From: Alnus glutinosa
Taxonomy: Eukaryota > Streptophyta > Magnoliopsida > Fagales > Betulaceae
DNA: 64,000 bases
Direction: 5' to 3'
Assembly: GCF_958979055.1 (NCBI RefSeq)
Contig: NC_084888.1
Coordinates: 26,204,804 to 26,268,803 of the forward strand
A program made the position numbers and the translations under genes. Positions 44,770 through 57,726 of this stretch are shown here, piece by piece; the stretch's first letter is position 1, and each line of letters opens with the position of its first letter. The notes beneath the pieces are model-generated. The model saw only the letters and a list, made by a program, of their open reading frames with translations. It was not told where the DNA came from and ran no database searches.

Positions 44770-47700
44770 ATGAACAAGTACAACCTGAGAACTTGTTCAT
44801 CTTCAACATGTCTCATACTCATGTTTCTGACCTTAAATCTCCCATATATACAAGGTTTTGACTCTCTTTTACAGCTCCCACAGTCTGGGTCGGTCCGGAT
44901 CCGTCCCGGATCCAAACGGGTCCTTTTTCTTGGCGACTTTGGAGCACAAGGAGATGGTCTTCATGATGATACTGAGGTAGAAAATCCTCCAACAACTTTG
45001 TGTTACTTTTTCAGCTTCTTATAAGCATGTTATCATCACTGCTAATGATTACGTTTCTTTTATCTTTTCACTTTATTTATAATGTATGTGGGGTGGAGTG
45101 AACAGTATTTTGATGCTTTCTTTCAGGCATTGAAACACGCTTGGGAACTAGCTTGTTCTTTCTCTCCAAGAACAAGAATTGTAATTCCTGCTGGAAGCAC
45201 TTTTCTGATTCATCCTATTGATATTGCTGGGCCTTGCCGATCAAAGATCACATTGCAGGTGCTTTCCGATTGTCAAAAATTGTTCAACTTCCTGTTTATA
45301 ACCAAATTAGACGAAAATAATTGGGTGTTATTGTTAATAGATCTCTGGCACAATCATTGCACCCAAAGATCCCGATGTCTGGCATGGTATGAATCCACGC
45401 AAATGGCTCTACTTCCATGGGGTGAACCACCTCACTGTACAAGGGGGAGGCACAATCAACGGGTTGGGACACGAATGGTGGGCACGCTCTTGCAAGATCA
45501 ACTCCACAAATGTATTCATGTCTTGCTCCTTCAACCTATTTTCTTTTAAACTTTCTGTTGTCTGCATCTAACTGGGAAAGTTTAAGATGATAGGAGTGGA
45601 TAAATTTAATCATTTTTAATTATATTTTAACAATCTTTCTCACGTGTGGGCTCAAACTCTTTCTTGACAAGTGAGGCCCATCGTGTGGTGTAATATCGGC
45701 TTTGATACTATTTTAAGTCATCACTTATCTTAAAAGCTTAAGCTGATATGAACGGATAAATTTAGTTATTTAATTATATTTTGACTTCTCTCTCACGTGT
45801 GGGTTTAAACTCCCCCCTTAACTAGTGAGGTCCATCGCATTGTGGAATATTTAACTGAAATTGGGAATAAGCTGATGAGTCAGGGTTCAAACTCGAGATC
45901 TATGTTTTGATATGTGAAACCATCTCTTATCCTAAAAACTTAAACTGATAGGAAGTGATAGATTTAATCATTTAATTATATTCTAACGGTAGCTTCATAT
46001 TGTCTTGTGGCAGCCATGTCAACATGCCCCAACGGTTAGTGCTGCTGTGTTTTTGGAGAAAACTTTCAGTTAGTTTCATTGATTTGATTGCTTCTGTTTT
46101 CCATTCTTATTACTGAGCAAAGAATAGTAATTCCTTTGATGAAGTTTTTTGCTAATATACTACAAGAATTACACCGCAGGCCTTGACTTTCCATAGGTGC
46201 AAGTATTTGAATGTGAAGAACCTCATGGTGGTTAATAGTCAACAAATGCACATGGCATTCACCAACTGTCGTCGAGTTGTTGCATCCCATCTCAAAGTGA
46301 TAGCGCCTGCTCGTAGCCCTAACACTGATGGAATTCACATCAGTCGATCAAGAGGTGTTGAGTTCAAGGATAGCACAATCAGAACAGGTTGGTTATACAC
46401 AAAAAGGAGTTAAAAGTTAAAATGGTTAGTTTTAGCCCGAGTTTCCAATCATAGAAATATAGTTTTTGAACTAAGATGATGCTCAGCCCTTTTTCACATT
46501 ACATATTTGAGAGTACTTCTCATCTGCATATCCCTTTTTCCTTTTGGTTCATAAATTTTATGTTAAGGTTACTTTCATCATGACTTTTGCACAGCTTAAA
46601 GCAATAATTTGTTTAAGCAATATATGGGTGAGATTTCCATGCTAACATGCTTATTTGTGGTTTAGCTTTGAATATACAGATGCCTAGATTTTGACTACCT
46701 TGAAACAAAATGTATCACTGAAATTCAAGGATAAATGCGTTCTTCCATTTAGTTGTGGTAAAGACAGATAAGAAAATTACCATCTCTGTGCTATTTCTTC
46801 GTTTTCTTTTCAACCCAAAAAAGAAGAAGATAAAAGACTGCATCATCTGTCATTTACTGAAGTTCATAAATTTCTTTTCCATCCAAACAATGCTCAACTA
46901 ATTGTCTTATGGAGAGATCTTAAACTGATTATAGGGGATGACTGCATCTCTATTGTCAGCAACTCTTCACGGATCCGGATCAGAAACATTATCTGTGGCC
47001 CTGGTCATGGCATAAGGTAGACGAAATGCTCATTCCCATTAAGTTAGAACCACTGATATCATGAACACTTTTAACTAATTCTGATCTACATCCTTCAGTA
47101 TTGGAAGCCTGGGAAAATCAAACTCATGGTCACAGGTGCATGATGTAATGGTTGATGGAGCTTTCCTCTCCAACACTGAGAATGGGGTGAGGATCAAAAC
47201 ATGGCAGGTAGTTTTCTTCACCAACATTGCATCTCTCTCTCTCTCTTAGCACATACAAGCACTGAATCCGGGGTTGATTGAATCCTTGTTTTCTTATATC
47301 TTCATCAGGGAGGTAGTGGTTATGCAACTGAGATTTCATTCCAGAATGTGCTGATGGAAAACGTATCCAATCCAATAATAATAGATCAATATTATTGTGA
47401 TTCAAGGCAGCCATGCGCAAATCAGGTGAGACTGGACTAAGTCCTTATGGAATGATAGTGTAGATGTGATTAGTGCTCTTTTTGGGTCATTATACAGTAG
47501 TGTTCCGACCACCCCTTAAAGGGTGTGGGGATGGTTGGCCAAACCCTTGGGAGTAGTCGACCGTGCCCATGGCTGGCTTGGAGTGGCTGATCACCCTCTT
47601 AAAGCGTTTTTTATTATTTTTAGTGCTTAAGTGGCTCAATCCAGGCCATTCATTCAAAATGAACAGCCTAGATTGAGGGAATTGTAGATAGAGTGGATTA

Positions 47701-48033
47701 AAGTAGAATATAACATCATAGGCTAATGTGTATTATCTTGTGGAAATGCAGTCTTTGGCTTTAAAAGTGGAGAATATATCCTTCACGCACATCAAAGGGA
47801 CTTCAGCTACAGAGGAAGCAATAAAATTTAGTTGCAGTGATAACTTCCCATGTGCAGGGTTATACTTAGAAGACATTCAGCTTGTATCAAGCTGCGGGGG
47901 AATTACAACATCTTTTTGTTGGGAAGCTTATGGCTTGAGTTCGGGTTTGGTTAACCCACCTGCTTGCTTTTCTTGTAGCGAAAGCTATATTAACCAGAAA
48001 GTCTTGCTGGATTCTGCCATTCATTCCATCTGA
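44770..48033 (+). CDS. Polygalacturonase, GH28 family
   Basis: Secreted pectin-degrading enzyme that hydrolyses alpha-1,4-galacturonan in the cell wall. Nine exons join in frame: 44770-44976, 45127-45258, 45341-45511, 46014-46034, 46180-46387, 46935-47016, 47099-47207, 47309-47425 and 47752-48033, giving 442 residues. Residues 1-29 form a signal peptide with a hydrophobic core (LILMFLTLNL). All four GH28 signatures are present: SPNTDGIH, GDDCIS, GHGIS and RIKTW, so the catalytic aspartates and histidine are intact. Cysteine pairs near the C-terminus are typical. The length fits a plant clade such as that of At1g48100. Exon 4 is only 21 bp and encodes PCQHAPT. A TATA-like CTATATAGG lies near 44590. 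It converges with the deformylase gene. Confidence 0.94.
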
Positions 48034-48360
48034 AGAGAGATCATTCAGTTTTGAATTTGTATAGAAGCATAGCCAAGACATCAACTCTAGTGCAGAAATA
48101 CTGCATGACTTTGTAGGGTTCAATCTTCAAGGTCAAGGATATACCTAATTTGTACATAATTCTTCGATGATTCCTTGCAAGTTCCAATTATATGTACTAA
48201 TTTTCTGTAAATCATTTGTATGCACTGAAGGACTAGACTCAAGTAACAAAGCATAATTAGCGAAATTCATCAATGCTGTGTTTTTCCTCTTTCTAGTGGG
48301 CTATTCTGCTATGCTGTTCATTGGGAGGAGCTTCCTGCAATGTGTATGATACAAAGTGTG

Positions 48361-48362
<2 letters not shown>

Positions 48363-48441
<79 letters not shown>
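48363..48441. repeat. (AT)n microsatellite
   Basis: About 39 TA units in the 770-bp interval between the two convergent stop codons. Confidence 0.95.
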
Positions 48442-48444
<3 letters not shown>

Positions 48445-48802
48445 CCTTTGTAAAAAATTAAAAATGCCAAATGAAATCAAGCCAAGAGCTTCATTAGGTA
48501 TGACAAAAAGAAAAGGGAAAAGAATGATCCCCATCGTTCAGTACTTAATTGTAGTAGTATCAAAAGCTACATTATTGAAGAAATTGCATGGAATGAGCTG
48601 AACTAATCTTGAAATATTAGCTAATCGCCCAGAAGATGATACCCCAAATTAAACAGAAGACATCCATTTCCAATCTTAAGCAAAGAACCTTGATTTCCAC
48701 ACAGTCAATTGCATCCATAAGCAGTACTGGAAGTCTGGAACTCATTCTCTCAAGTCTGAAAACCTGCATATCAACATCTATTGAGTGTGTCCAGCGCCAA
48801 GA

Positions 48803-51800
48803 CTAGCAAACGCCAAGCTTGGGGCATCCCTCAGCAAGGGGCAAGTCCAAGTTTTCTACAGTTCTGAATGTTTTGGGAAGCATCTTATCAACATAAAGAG
48901 TTCCATCCAAATGATTACACTCATGCTGTAAAATTCGGGCCTGCCACCCTGAAGCATCTACCTTAATAGGTTGGCCATAACGATCCAAACCTGTGACCTC
49001 AACATCGAGGTACCGCTCCACCACTGCTCTGAATCCATCAACACTGCAAAACGTCACAATACAAGAAGATTACCAATCATAGGAGCTGAAATCTCATCAA
49101 TATCATGGTTGAGGTATAAATGGAAGTTCCAACAGTATCAGACATACATTTTAAATGTGTAGCATTTCTTGTAATTCGTCAATACGAAATGTCAGATTAC
49201 AACACAATAGAATTACAATGTTGTAACAAAAATTTGAGTTTCATCCCAAAAAAAAAAAATTCTTCAGTATGAAGAACTCATTAATTTCATGTTGGCTCCT
49301 ATCATGTTAGAAACTAATTGACACTAAGACGATAATTCTCATATTAAGGACTACCACAATTTTTTTTTTTTGATAAATAATAGAACTTCCTTAAAACGCA
49401 AAAGGGTGCACCCAAGTACGCAAGAAATATTAAAGAGAAACACCTAATCATAAAAGGAAAAAAGTAAAAAAAATCTATAAAAACTACAAATATGATAGGC
49501 AACCATCCATTGGTATAGGGTATTGAAGAAGAATGCCTTAAATTTTACCACCGTCTTTTCACTGTCTTCAAAGCTTTCATAATTTCTCTCTCCCAATACA
49601 CACATCAAGTAGGAAGGACTACCACATTAAGTACACCTTTCATTACTAAATTTTGACATAGCCTTAAAAAGAAGTACCATAACCAAGGGGCATTGGACTT
49701 GGCAAGGAAATGAATTCAGAGCACGTAGAAAGCAACCAATGGGGACAAAAGCTCATATCAAGATAGATGCAGGAAAACAGTCTTACTATAGAAATTATAG
49801 AAAATAATATATACCCATTCAGCAGAGGGAGTAGTAGTACAGGAAGGACCAACATCATTTCTTTGTAATATCTGACTACCCCGTAAGTAACTTCCATCAG
49901 AGAAGAGTTTAAATAGTCATTTTCAGCAAACGGAGCAATGAGGAGAATTATGTTCTCTGTTTTGTGGGCATGATTCATTCATTTAACAACACTCACTATT
50001 TTTGCTCAAACGCAAGCATATTAAGCTCAGTAATAGAAGAAACATTTAGCTTGTTTTACATGAAAGGTGTTGTCTTGCCCCTGAGCTTCTCTTCAATCTT
50101 ATAAATGTGATGCAGATTTCTTTCATACAAATTTTCGGTGGGTAAGCTTGACTCAAGCATGAGACATTAAGGTTGAGTTAAATCTGATAATGACTTCATC
50201 TACCTACTTAAACCCAAATTTTGAAATTTCTCTTGGTTTACCAATCAAATATAGTCATACAAATAAAGGAACAAGAAATGAAAAAGAAGCTTCAAAAGCA
50301 TCAAGTAACCGTTCGAGGGATAAGGCCTCCCATTAATATTAGCGCAAACAACTGCTTGAAAACTATATATTACATATCATCCAAGAGAAATCAGAGCTCA
50401 ATATTCCTCAATTTTGCAAACCATCCTACAGAGCCAACTAAGAATGCGCGTAACTCAGAGCCCATCCATTCAATTTCCCAAATCACGTGGAAGGTAAATT
50501 AGTCTTTAGAAAATTGAACCTTTGAGAAAACAGAGTCATAGCTAGGGCTGTCAATTTTTGACATGACCCGCGAACCCGACACGAAGTTAAAGGGTTAGGG
50601 TTAAGCTTAAAAGGGTTTGGGTCATAAAAGGGTTAACCCGTTAGACCCGTTTAATAAAAGGGTCGTTATAGGGTCAACCTGCTTGACTCGTGGGTCGACC
50701 CGTATACTTAAAACATTTTTTTTTTCCAACATTAAAAATTAAATATAAACAATCATGTTACCTCTCTCTTTCTCTCATTGTCTAAAGAGTAAAAACTAAA
50801 CTAAAAAAAAATATCATAAAAAACAAAACTAGTCTTTTTCTTTTATTGAGTTAGAACTTGAACAAAAAAGGCAAAGACTAAACAAAATTAGCGGAGTTTT
50901 TTTTTCTTTCAAGTTTTCGAACTTAGAAGTTGAATCAAAACAAGTAAAACAACTCAATATTTTATATTTCAACTGTGAAATAATATGATTATTCAAATAA
51001 TATGATTTTCTTTTTAGTTTAAATTTGTGTTTTTATTTTTATTTTTATAGACTTTATTAATAAACGGGTCGGGTCGTGTTAACCCATTATTTAGCAGGGT
51101 TGTGTTAGGGTTTAAGAATTTGACCCTTTTATCTAAACAGATCGTGTCAGGGTTGACCCTTAACGTGTTGGCAAGTCAAACGGGTCGGGTCAACCCGTTT
51201 TGACAGCCTTAGTCATAGCTGCAGATGATGAAACAAGATTGGTCATAGGATCTCATGAAATGATGCTGCCATCACCTGTGTTGAGGACTATATTTTTTTT
51301 ATTTTCTTTAGCTTAGAAAAAAAAAACCTAACTAATTTTCTGGATAGTTACATGTTTGTTTTTTTTTGGATATGTTCTGATTTGGATCCTTCTAAGAGGC
51401 CCTGTTGGACAAGTTAAAAAATTAGACTACAACATGTACAAATGTCAACTATTCAATTCATCACGATGTTACAGGAAAAGGCAATCAGTGTACTGAAGCT
51501 TGTAATTTAGTCTCATCTCACACATCACACAATGAGTACAACAAAGGGTCACAGGAAAAACAGAGAACTACGCTGTGGACTTGAAAAAACAAAAACACCA
51601 TACAAATTACTCCTAACTTCTGTATTTTACCTCAGGCACCCTTCAAAAAATACTGCAGTCCGGTTGCTCTTCTTCTTAAGCTTTGGGTTTAAAATGACCT
51701 GCCTCGAAAGAACTAATAAATTGTAATTGTCAAGTGAAAGTTCTTGGATGCTACAAATATCAGTATCATTTGAATTTTAACCTTGCCGGTAGAATTTGAC

Positions 51801-52780
51801 ATACCAGAAGATCAAAAGGTCGTCTATCTTGTGCTTTAGTCTCTTCCTTGGATGCATAACTAATATATTCTTTTGTATCTTCTAAAACTATTATCTGCAG
51901 AAATAAAATGACAAGGTAGTGAAATGACCAGGTCCTTCCATAGAATATGAAAATCAAGTATTCGAAAAGAAGAAGTCTAATCTTATCCACCATTGTGACT
52001 TGAAGTTAGCAATTACCAATACATAGACTCTCTCATTACTCAAAGCAATATGCTCAATATTTAGCTTCAACTTCAGCCAAAGACACAGCACGGATCACCA
52101 TACTCCCATATAGTTACTGGTAGTATAATTGGCAATTTAAAACGACGACTGAGAAAACCAAAATGTCCACCCAACTGAACCCGAATCCAAAACAAACACA
52201 ACAATTATGAAATCCATATTTTCCCACACTTCACGTTTTTTTTTTTTTTTTTTTCACTCACTTCCTCAGTAACCAAGAAAAAAATAAGAAATTTACTAGG
52301 GGAAAAAAAAGATTTGAAACTGCCCATAAAAGAAAATCAAAAATAAAATTCAAAACTGACCCTTAGAGGGATTCCAATCTGAGGAGCAGCGAGGCCAACC
52401 CCAGGAGCCTTCCTCATAACCTTAACCATGTCATCAATTATGTTCTGGATCCGGTCCGACCCAATTTCTCCAACTTCAACTTCGCGGGCCGGTTCGTGAA
52501 GAACCGGGTCACCGGCCTTCACGATATCGGGCAAGCTCACCTTCTTCTTTTCTCCGAGACCCAGAAGCCACCCTGCTCTGGCAACGGAAGTCGACTCCGA
52601 ACTGTACGGTTTCCAGGCGGTGAAAGTGCGATTAAAGGGCGGTTTCGGGTTGGGAAATCCAGGTACCGCATCGTGTATTCGGGTTTTCCGAAATATAGGG
52701 GTGGTCGTGGCGGGTTTAAGGCATTTATCTGCGAGGGATATCGGGCGGAGACGGAGTGAGTATCGGTGGAGGGTCTCCAT
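48803..52780 (-). CDS. PDF1A: Peptide deformylase 1A, organellar
   Basis: Metal enzyme that removes the formyl group from new proteins in mitochondria and chloroplasts. Four minus-strand exons join in frame: 52780-52361, 51894-51805, 51698-51631 and 49043-48803, giving 272 residues. I chose the ATG at 52780 ([13 protein letters not shown]) because it opens a basic, serine-rich transit-like peptide; the open frame extends 25 codons further upstream. The three deformylase motifs are present: [15 protein letters not shown] (split by the exon 3/4 junction) and QHECNHLDG, supplying the metal-binding Cys and two His and the catalytic Glu. The C-terminus LAEGCPKLG matches plant type 1A. The 2.6-kb third intron contains a complete hAT element and a LINE end. 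Confidence 0.94.
49365..49520 (-). mobile_element. LINE-like 3' end in PDF1A intron 3
   Basis: A T-run followed by GATAAATAATAGAACTTCC and AAAGGGTGCACCCAAGTACG matches, with changes, the unit at 11573-11650. The orientation is the same (antisense of the + strand), so here it is sense to the PDF1A gene. Confidence 0.5.
50543..51211. mobile_element. Non-autonomous hAT element in PDF1A intron 3
   Basis: A 669-bp unit with 12-bp inverted ends, TAGGGCTGTCAA and TTGACAGCCTTA (one mismatch), and a perfect 8-bp target duplication GTCATAGC (50535-50542 and 51212-51219), the hAT hallmark. Subterminal GACCCG/CGGGTC words are dense at both ends; the AT-rich middle lacks a transposase. It belongs to the same family as the remnant at 39225. 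Confidence 0.88.
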
Positions 52781-53160
52781 AGCCGTTTCCTTATTTTGAT
52801 TTCTTTCTGAGATAAAGCTGGGATCATCAGGTGCGAAAAGGCCCAAAGGCAGCAAAGTTACGATTCTGCCACTGGATGAGTGCGTACGTACTGCGAGTGT
52901 CTGTGTGTGGGTTGGGCTTGGGCTTGGGCTTGGGCTTGAGTTTTGTTCTGGCCAAGTAAAGGGCCTCTAGATGGACTGAAGTTTTTGCAGCAGAAGTCAC
53001 GCAAACGGGGTCTTGGAGGAGCTCTTTGCAGCGAATAAGGGGGGCTTAAGTAGCTCAGTATAGAGGATAACACCGGCTGGGGCGGGGGCGGGACTGGGAG
53101 AAGAGGGCCAAGGGCAGAAGGCGGTGGTAAAGGACGGAGGGTGGCGGTATAAATGGTGCA
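52781..53160 (-). promoter_or_regulatory. PDF1A upstream region with site II-like array
   Basis: TGGGCT repeats four times in tandem at 52913-52936 and GGCCCAAA occurs near 52843. TGGGCY (site II) elements are known in promoters of plant genes for organelle and translation proteins. The region is GC-rich for this window. Its use is inference. Confidence 0.5.
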
Positions 53161-54118
53161 TGATATCGCTATTTTTCATTATTTTCCCTTGAAACTATAT
53201 ATTTCGCATACTTCCATTGGAATAAGGACAAATTTCGTACACAAAATGATCATTCCTTTAGGAATAGAAATGGGTATTACCGGAAATAAAAGAGGTTGTA
53301 ATATAATGACTATTCATATTCTATTGTTTGATGACAACATATATGCTCTAAATGGAATTGAACAAAATTCTTAAAATACCAAAGATTTGTTTTCAAATGA
53401 TTTTGAAAATTCTATCGGTGGCGGGACACCACAACAAAACATTGGTGGTGGTCCCATCACCCCTGGAGCCCATGGTTGTGGATCCCTGAGGAACTTCGAG
53501 GGTGCATGGTGGGAACACCGCCGGTGCTAATGAGCACCATGTGGTGCTACCATATCTAGGGGTGTCCGAATACTTGTTTGAGCAGATGGGCTTCACAAGA
53601 GTCCTTCCACAATTGCTTATCTAAATTATAAACAATATGAGCAGACAATTACACTGAATGTCAATTCCAACTCCAAAGGCCTTCTATTATCACACACTCT
53701 TTTCTATATAGAATCGTGCTCGAGCTCATGTATGATTTTACGCCGAAACATTTTCCAACATAAAACATTTTATGCCGAAACAAAATAGGCCTAGGGCCCT
53801 AGTTAATATATGTTTGAACTTAAGAATAAACCTTACATTACTATCAAATTCTGTGTAGTGCTCATGTCTGATTCCGAGTAATGAATGATCTTGAACAAGT
53901 GTCTTTTAGAATCAAGCTTGAATAATTTTATTTTCAAATATAAACATGGAGCTAAATTAAGGCTCAATTTATTTCGACATAAAAGTGTTTTTCGTTGAAA
54001 AATGTTTTCAACAAAATCATTTTTAGGAAAATGAGTTCAGCTGAAAACAATTTTTTGCATTTGACTCATATGGAAAATAGTGACGGCGGACAACGGTCGG
54101 TGACTGCAAAAAGCAATC
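53161..54118. other. Intergenic, nothing coding recognised
   Basis: AT-rich sequence with a GC-richer GGTGGTG patch at 53410-53560 that loosely resembles the CCACCCC modules. No gene was seen. Confidence 0.4.
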
Positions 54119-55328
54119 CACTACAAAAGAAAATAGCATTTATGGATGGTTTTTTTCTAGATGGTTTTTAAAACTGTCTAGAAAACAAAATTTGCAAACG
54201 GTTTTTTCTGAAACTGTCTGTAAAAAATTTATTATGGACAGTTTGATTAAACCGTCCATAAAATTCCAGACGGTTTTTACTAAACTGTTTGGAAATTTTC
54301 ATTTCTAGACGGTTTTATAAAAACCGACTATAAATTTATAGACAGTTTTTTCCAAAACCGTCCGTAAATGTTATTCCTAGAGAATTTTTTGGACGGTTTT
54401 TACCAAACCGTCCATAAAATTTAAGTTCCAGACTGTGTCTTTTGAAACCGTTTGAAAATATTTTTTCCCATGCAATGTCATCAATCCATGTGATGCCTCT
54501 AAATTTCACCACATCCATCTGATTTTTTTCCCAGCCAAAATCACAACCATCTGTTTCTTTTGACAGCCAAAAACTTTCCCAGCCAAACCAAAATAAATAG
54601 AAAGGAATATGGCCTGGCTGGAGGTAGCTAGATTGAAGACGACAAGTAATTTCACTCACCCATCAATGCCGTCACTGACAACGACGTCTCTGAGCTCTTC
54701 GAGGTCTATAGCTTGAGCGAGAGCGTGTCCACTACAACCACCGGCCAAGAGAGACGAAGATGAGGAGGTCTGATCCGCCAAGAGAGATGAAGATGAGCAT
54801 GTCCACTACCACCACCGCTTCCACACCTCCAATCCGAGACTGCGCACTGCTGGACAGACATCTCCGACGATGACTCCCCGTCGTCCCCCTCCGCCGAGCT
54901 TGAAATTGAACTGAGCCGCGAAGCCTTCGGATCTCGTTGCCATTGAAATCGAACGAAGCCTCCGGAACTGAGCCGCGAAGCCTCAACACCGTCCTCTCCA
55001 TCGTCGACTCGGCCAAACCCGATCTGTTGCAACTACGGCGGCATGGGGCATTTGCTCAGGCCTCAGAAAGAGAAAAACATAATTATCTTAACATTTCTGG
55101 AAAAGAAATAAATAATTTTTTTTTTTAAAAAAACAAAATTTAATTAATGATATTAATATATATTAAAAAAAGAGAGAAATACATCGAAAAAAAAAATAAT
55201 AATATGGGCAAACCGTCTGGAATTAAACCGTTTAGAAATCCATTTCGCGACTTTTTATTCCGGACGGTTTTAAACCGTCTATAATAAACCGTCAAGAATA
55301 TACGGTTTGTTTGTTTGTTTGTTTGTTT

Positions 55329-55365
<37 letters not shown>

Positions 55366-55370
55366 TAGTG
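54119..55370. mobile_element. Non-autonomous CACTA element 1
   Basis: A 1,252-bp element that starts CACTACAAAAG and ends TTTTGTAGTG, with a 3-bp target duplication ATC (54116-54118 and 55371-55373). Both ends carry many subterminal copies of AAACCGTC(C/T)(A/G)TAAA in both orientations, as expected for TNPA-type binding sites. The GC-rich centre (54660-55050) has internal duplications such as CTGAGCCGCGAAGCC twice, but no transposase. A (GTTT)n run and a 39-bp T-run sit just inside the right end. Confidence 0.9.
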
Positions 55371-57055
55371 ATCGACAAATTCTGAAAAAGTTTGATGGTG
55401 GCCGGCGAACTCTGGAGACCTCCCATCGGAGTGTGCCAGATTCTAGTGACCTTTGGGGGCGATGGAGAATAAATTATGAGAGAAAATGCGTACGAGAAGA
55501 AGAAGCTCAAACTTGAAAAGAGATTTATGATATTAAAATACGGAAACCATTTTTTGAATTAAGAAGTTTTTTATGTGGTCAAATCCTTTTTTTTTTTTTT
55601 TTAACTATCATTTTCGGTCGCACCAAACATCAAAAAAATACAAAAAAGATTTTACACCGAAACAAACGAAACCTAATTAAGCACTAATAGTCATAGAATG
55701 ATTTATTTATTTATTTATTTATTTATTGGAGGTCTCTTTCTTTCTTCCCTTTAAGTGATCATGCAATGGAATTAGAATCATTAGATCCTTCCCGTGTTCA
55801 GACAACTATAAGATCGATGGTATGCTAAACACAAGCAAAATCACATGAGCTGTTTTCTTTTACACGTATTGTAAGAAGATTTAATAAGATAAGAGGGAGA
55901 TGTCGTGGAAGTCAAATTGAAAAAGGAAGTCTCAACCTACGTTCCATTGCAATCTCTAGACAAGCCAAAATAAATAAATGCCGTTGTATATTTCTTTAGC
56001 TTGACCCATATGCGATCCTTTAATTCTGATGGATCACATTTATGATTTAGCTAGCGTGACCCACTTGCCATACTCATCAAAATATGCCATACATGCATGT
56101 GTAATAAATCATTTTGTATTCCGTCTCTTGAAGAGAACATGTTCATACAATGCACCTATACGCAAAATTACAAGGTAGGTATTCCTGCCGCCATACTATT
56201 CTTTAATTCATTATTCATCTCCCACGAACCTTCGTCTTTCTAATAATTCAAGCTATCCATTTACACGTGTGCATGCATGTGGAATATATATATATATTTT
56301 GGGTTGAGTTGACACGCTTGATTTATTATTAGTATTTTTTTTTTTAAAATTTTTTAATTAATAGTGAATAAAATATGTTAATTAAATGTCCCTACATGTA
56401 TGATTGGTTACCTAAAACACAAAAATATTTTATGAACCTAACGTTGCATTAATTATTCCTTGACACCGCACAAATGGCCCTTCGATTGGCAGATTTTGGT
56501 GCTAATTAACCGACGTTGGGCCATGCCTTAAGGCGTACGTACGATTGATTTGGAAGGTCCACAATCACATGCGTGAGAGTTTATTACTAGTCACTTTATT
56601 TTCAAAGTCAGCAAAGATGTTCACTTTTTGGATAAGGATTATTTCTTTTTTTTAAAAAGAAAGTTAATATTGACATTATTTATATCATTAAATGTATAAA
56701 TTTTAAATTCTGACCATAACATAGATAATATCTATTTCATTTAAAATGGAGACAATCCTATCTATTTCGTTCACTTCGGCGTGCACCGGTATTTAATATG
56801 GTCCTCTTCTCTAATATTATTCTCCTATCTAGTTGGTTTTTTTTTTGTAAAAAAAATCAGCCATTAATCAAATTAGTATTTGTGAAAAAAAAATGTTACA
56901 TTAACGGTTCCATTATTATTGTGTTTTGACCAAAATAATGATAATAATATATTTTACTTGTATAAATATTATATAGAAGCAAAGGATCTGAGGAAGCATT
57001 GCTGAGTACGTTTGTTGGTTGAGAGGAGTTAGAGGAGAGGAGAGAAGACGACAGA
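55371..57055. other. Intergenic and promoter of the DUF761 gene
   Basis: Contains (ATTT)n at about 55700-55728, a short (AT)n at 56286-56297, and otherwise AT-rich sequence. A TATA-like GTATAAATATTATATAG at about 56960-56976 lies some 85-95 bp before the ATG at 57056. Confidence 0.45.
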
Positions 57056-57295
57056 ATGATCAAGAACAGGTCCGTTCCAACTGTTGAACATGGAAGAGAG
57101 GGAGATGCCAAGTGTGATACTGAGGAGAGATCAAAAGAGGCAGTAGTACTGCCAAAGAAGGCAGAGAGCAAGGCATCCGGCCAAGACATCAACGAAAGTG
57201 CCGAGGCATTCATCAAGAAGTTCCGGCAACAGCTTTTGATCCAAAGGCTCGAATCCATTGAGAATTACGAGCAAATGCTTGCAAGGGGGCTCTAA
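57056..57295 (+). CDS. Small DUF761 (cotton-fibre-type) protein
   Basis: Intronless frame of 79 residues. The C-terminal half, INESAEAFIKKFRQQLLIQR then LESIENYEQMLARG, is the DUF761 motif found at the C-terminus of many small plant proteins. The N-terminal half is charged and disordered, with no signal peptide or membrane segment. A TATA-like element upstream and a poly(A)-like AATAAAG at about 57359-57366 support a real transcription unit. The biochemical role of the family is unknown. Members are often called cotton fibre proteins from their first description. Confidence 0.78.
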   Translation: MIKNRSVPTVEHGREGDAKCDTEERSKEAVVLPKKAESKASGQDINESAEAFIKKFRQQLLIQRLESIENYEQMLARGL

Positions 57296-57544
57296 CGCGC
57301 GCGCTAACCTACTCTTTCTTCATCTTCATGTACGTGATTGTACGTGCGTAGTATTATTAATAAAGTTGTTTCGTTAATTTGTTGTCACTTCGTTCCAATC
57401 TTTAATGGACATGCATGTTATAGATGGATGTGGATCGATATGAAAAATAAATAAATTTTTTGGCCATTCAAAGATGAAATTTATGGGTTTTTTTCCCACG
57501 TACTCTCTTTTAACTGTCATCAGATAACGAATCCATATTTTGAT

Positions 57545-57726
57545 GAGAAATGATCCCTACACTCATTTCTCACAACAGCCCCACAACAAGCTGATGTGGC
57601 TGGAAGTATTTTATTATTTTTTTACAAAAACAAAACAAAATAAAACAAAAAAAGTAATAAAATATTACCAGCCACATCAGCTTGTTGTGGGGCTGTTGTA
57701 AGAAATAAGTGTAGGGATCATTTCTC
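57545..57726. mobile_element. Mutator-type MITE, copy 4
   Basis: A 182-bp foldback from GAGAAATGATCCCTACACTC to its inverse, GGGATCATTTCTC. The arms of about 70 bp include ACAGCCCCACAACAAGCTG. It has a perfect 9-bp duplication TATTTTGAT (57536-57544 and 57727-57735) and lies 250 bp downstream of the DUF761 gene. Confidence 0.88.

Noticed and set aside
52781-52855. 25-codon N-terminal extension of PDF1A
   Set aside because: It is acidic at its start, unlike a transit peptide; [13 protein letters not shown] is a better targeting start.
52913-52936. Telomere-like repeat
   Set aside because: The unit TGGGCT is a hexamer and does not match the plant telomere TTTAGGG.
54706-55032. 100-residue frames in the centre of CACTA 1
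   Set aside because: Overlapping frames on both strands arise from a GC-rich duplicated filler; no TNPA or TNPD similarity.
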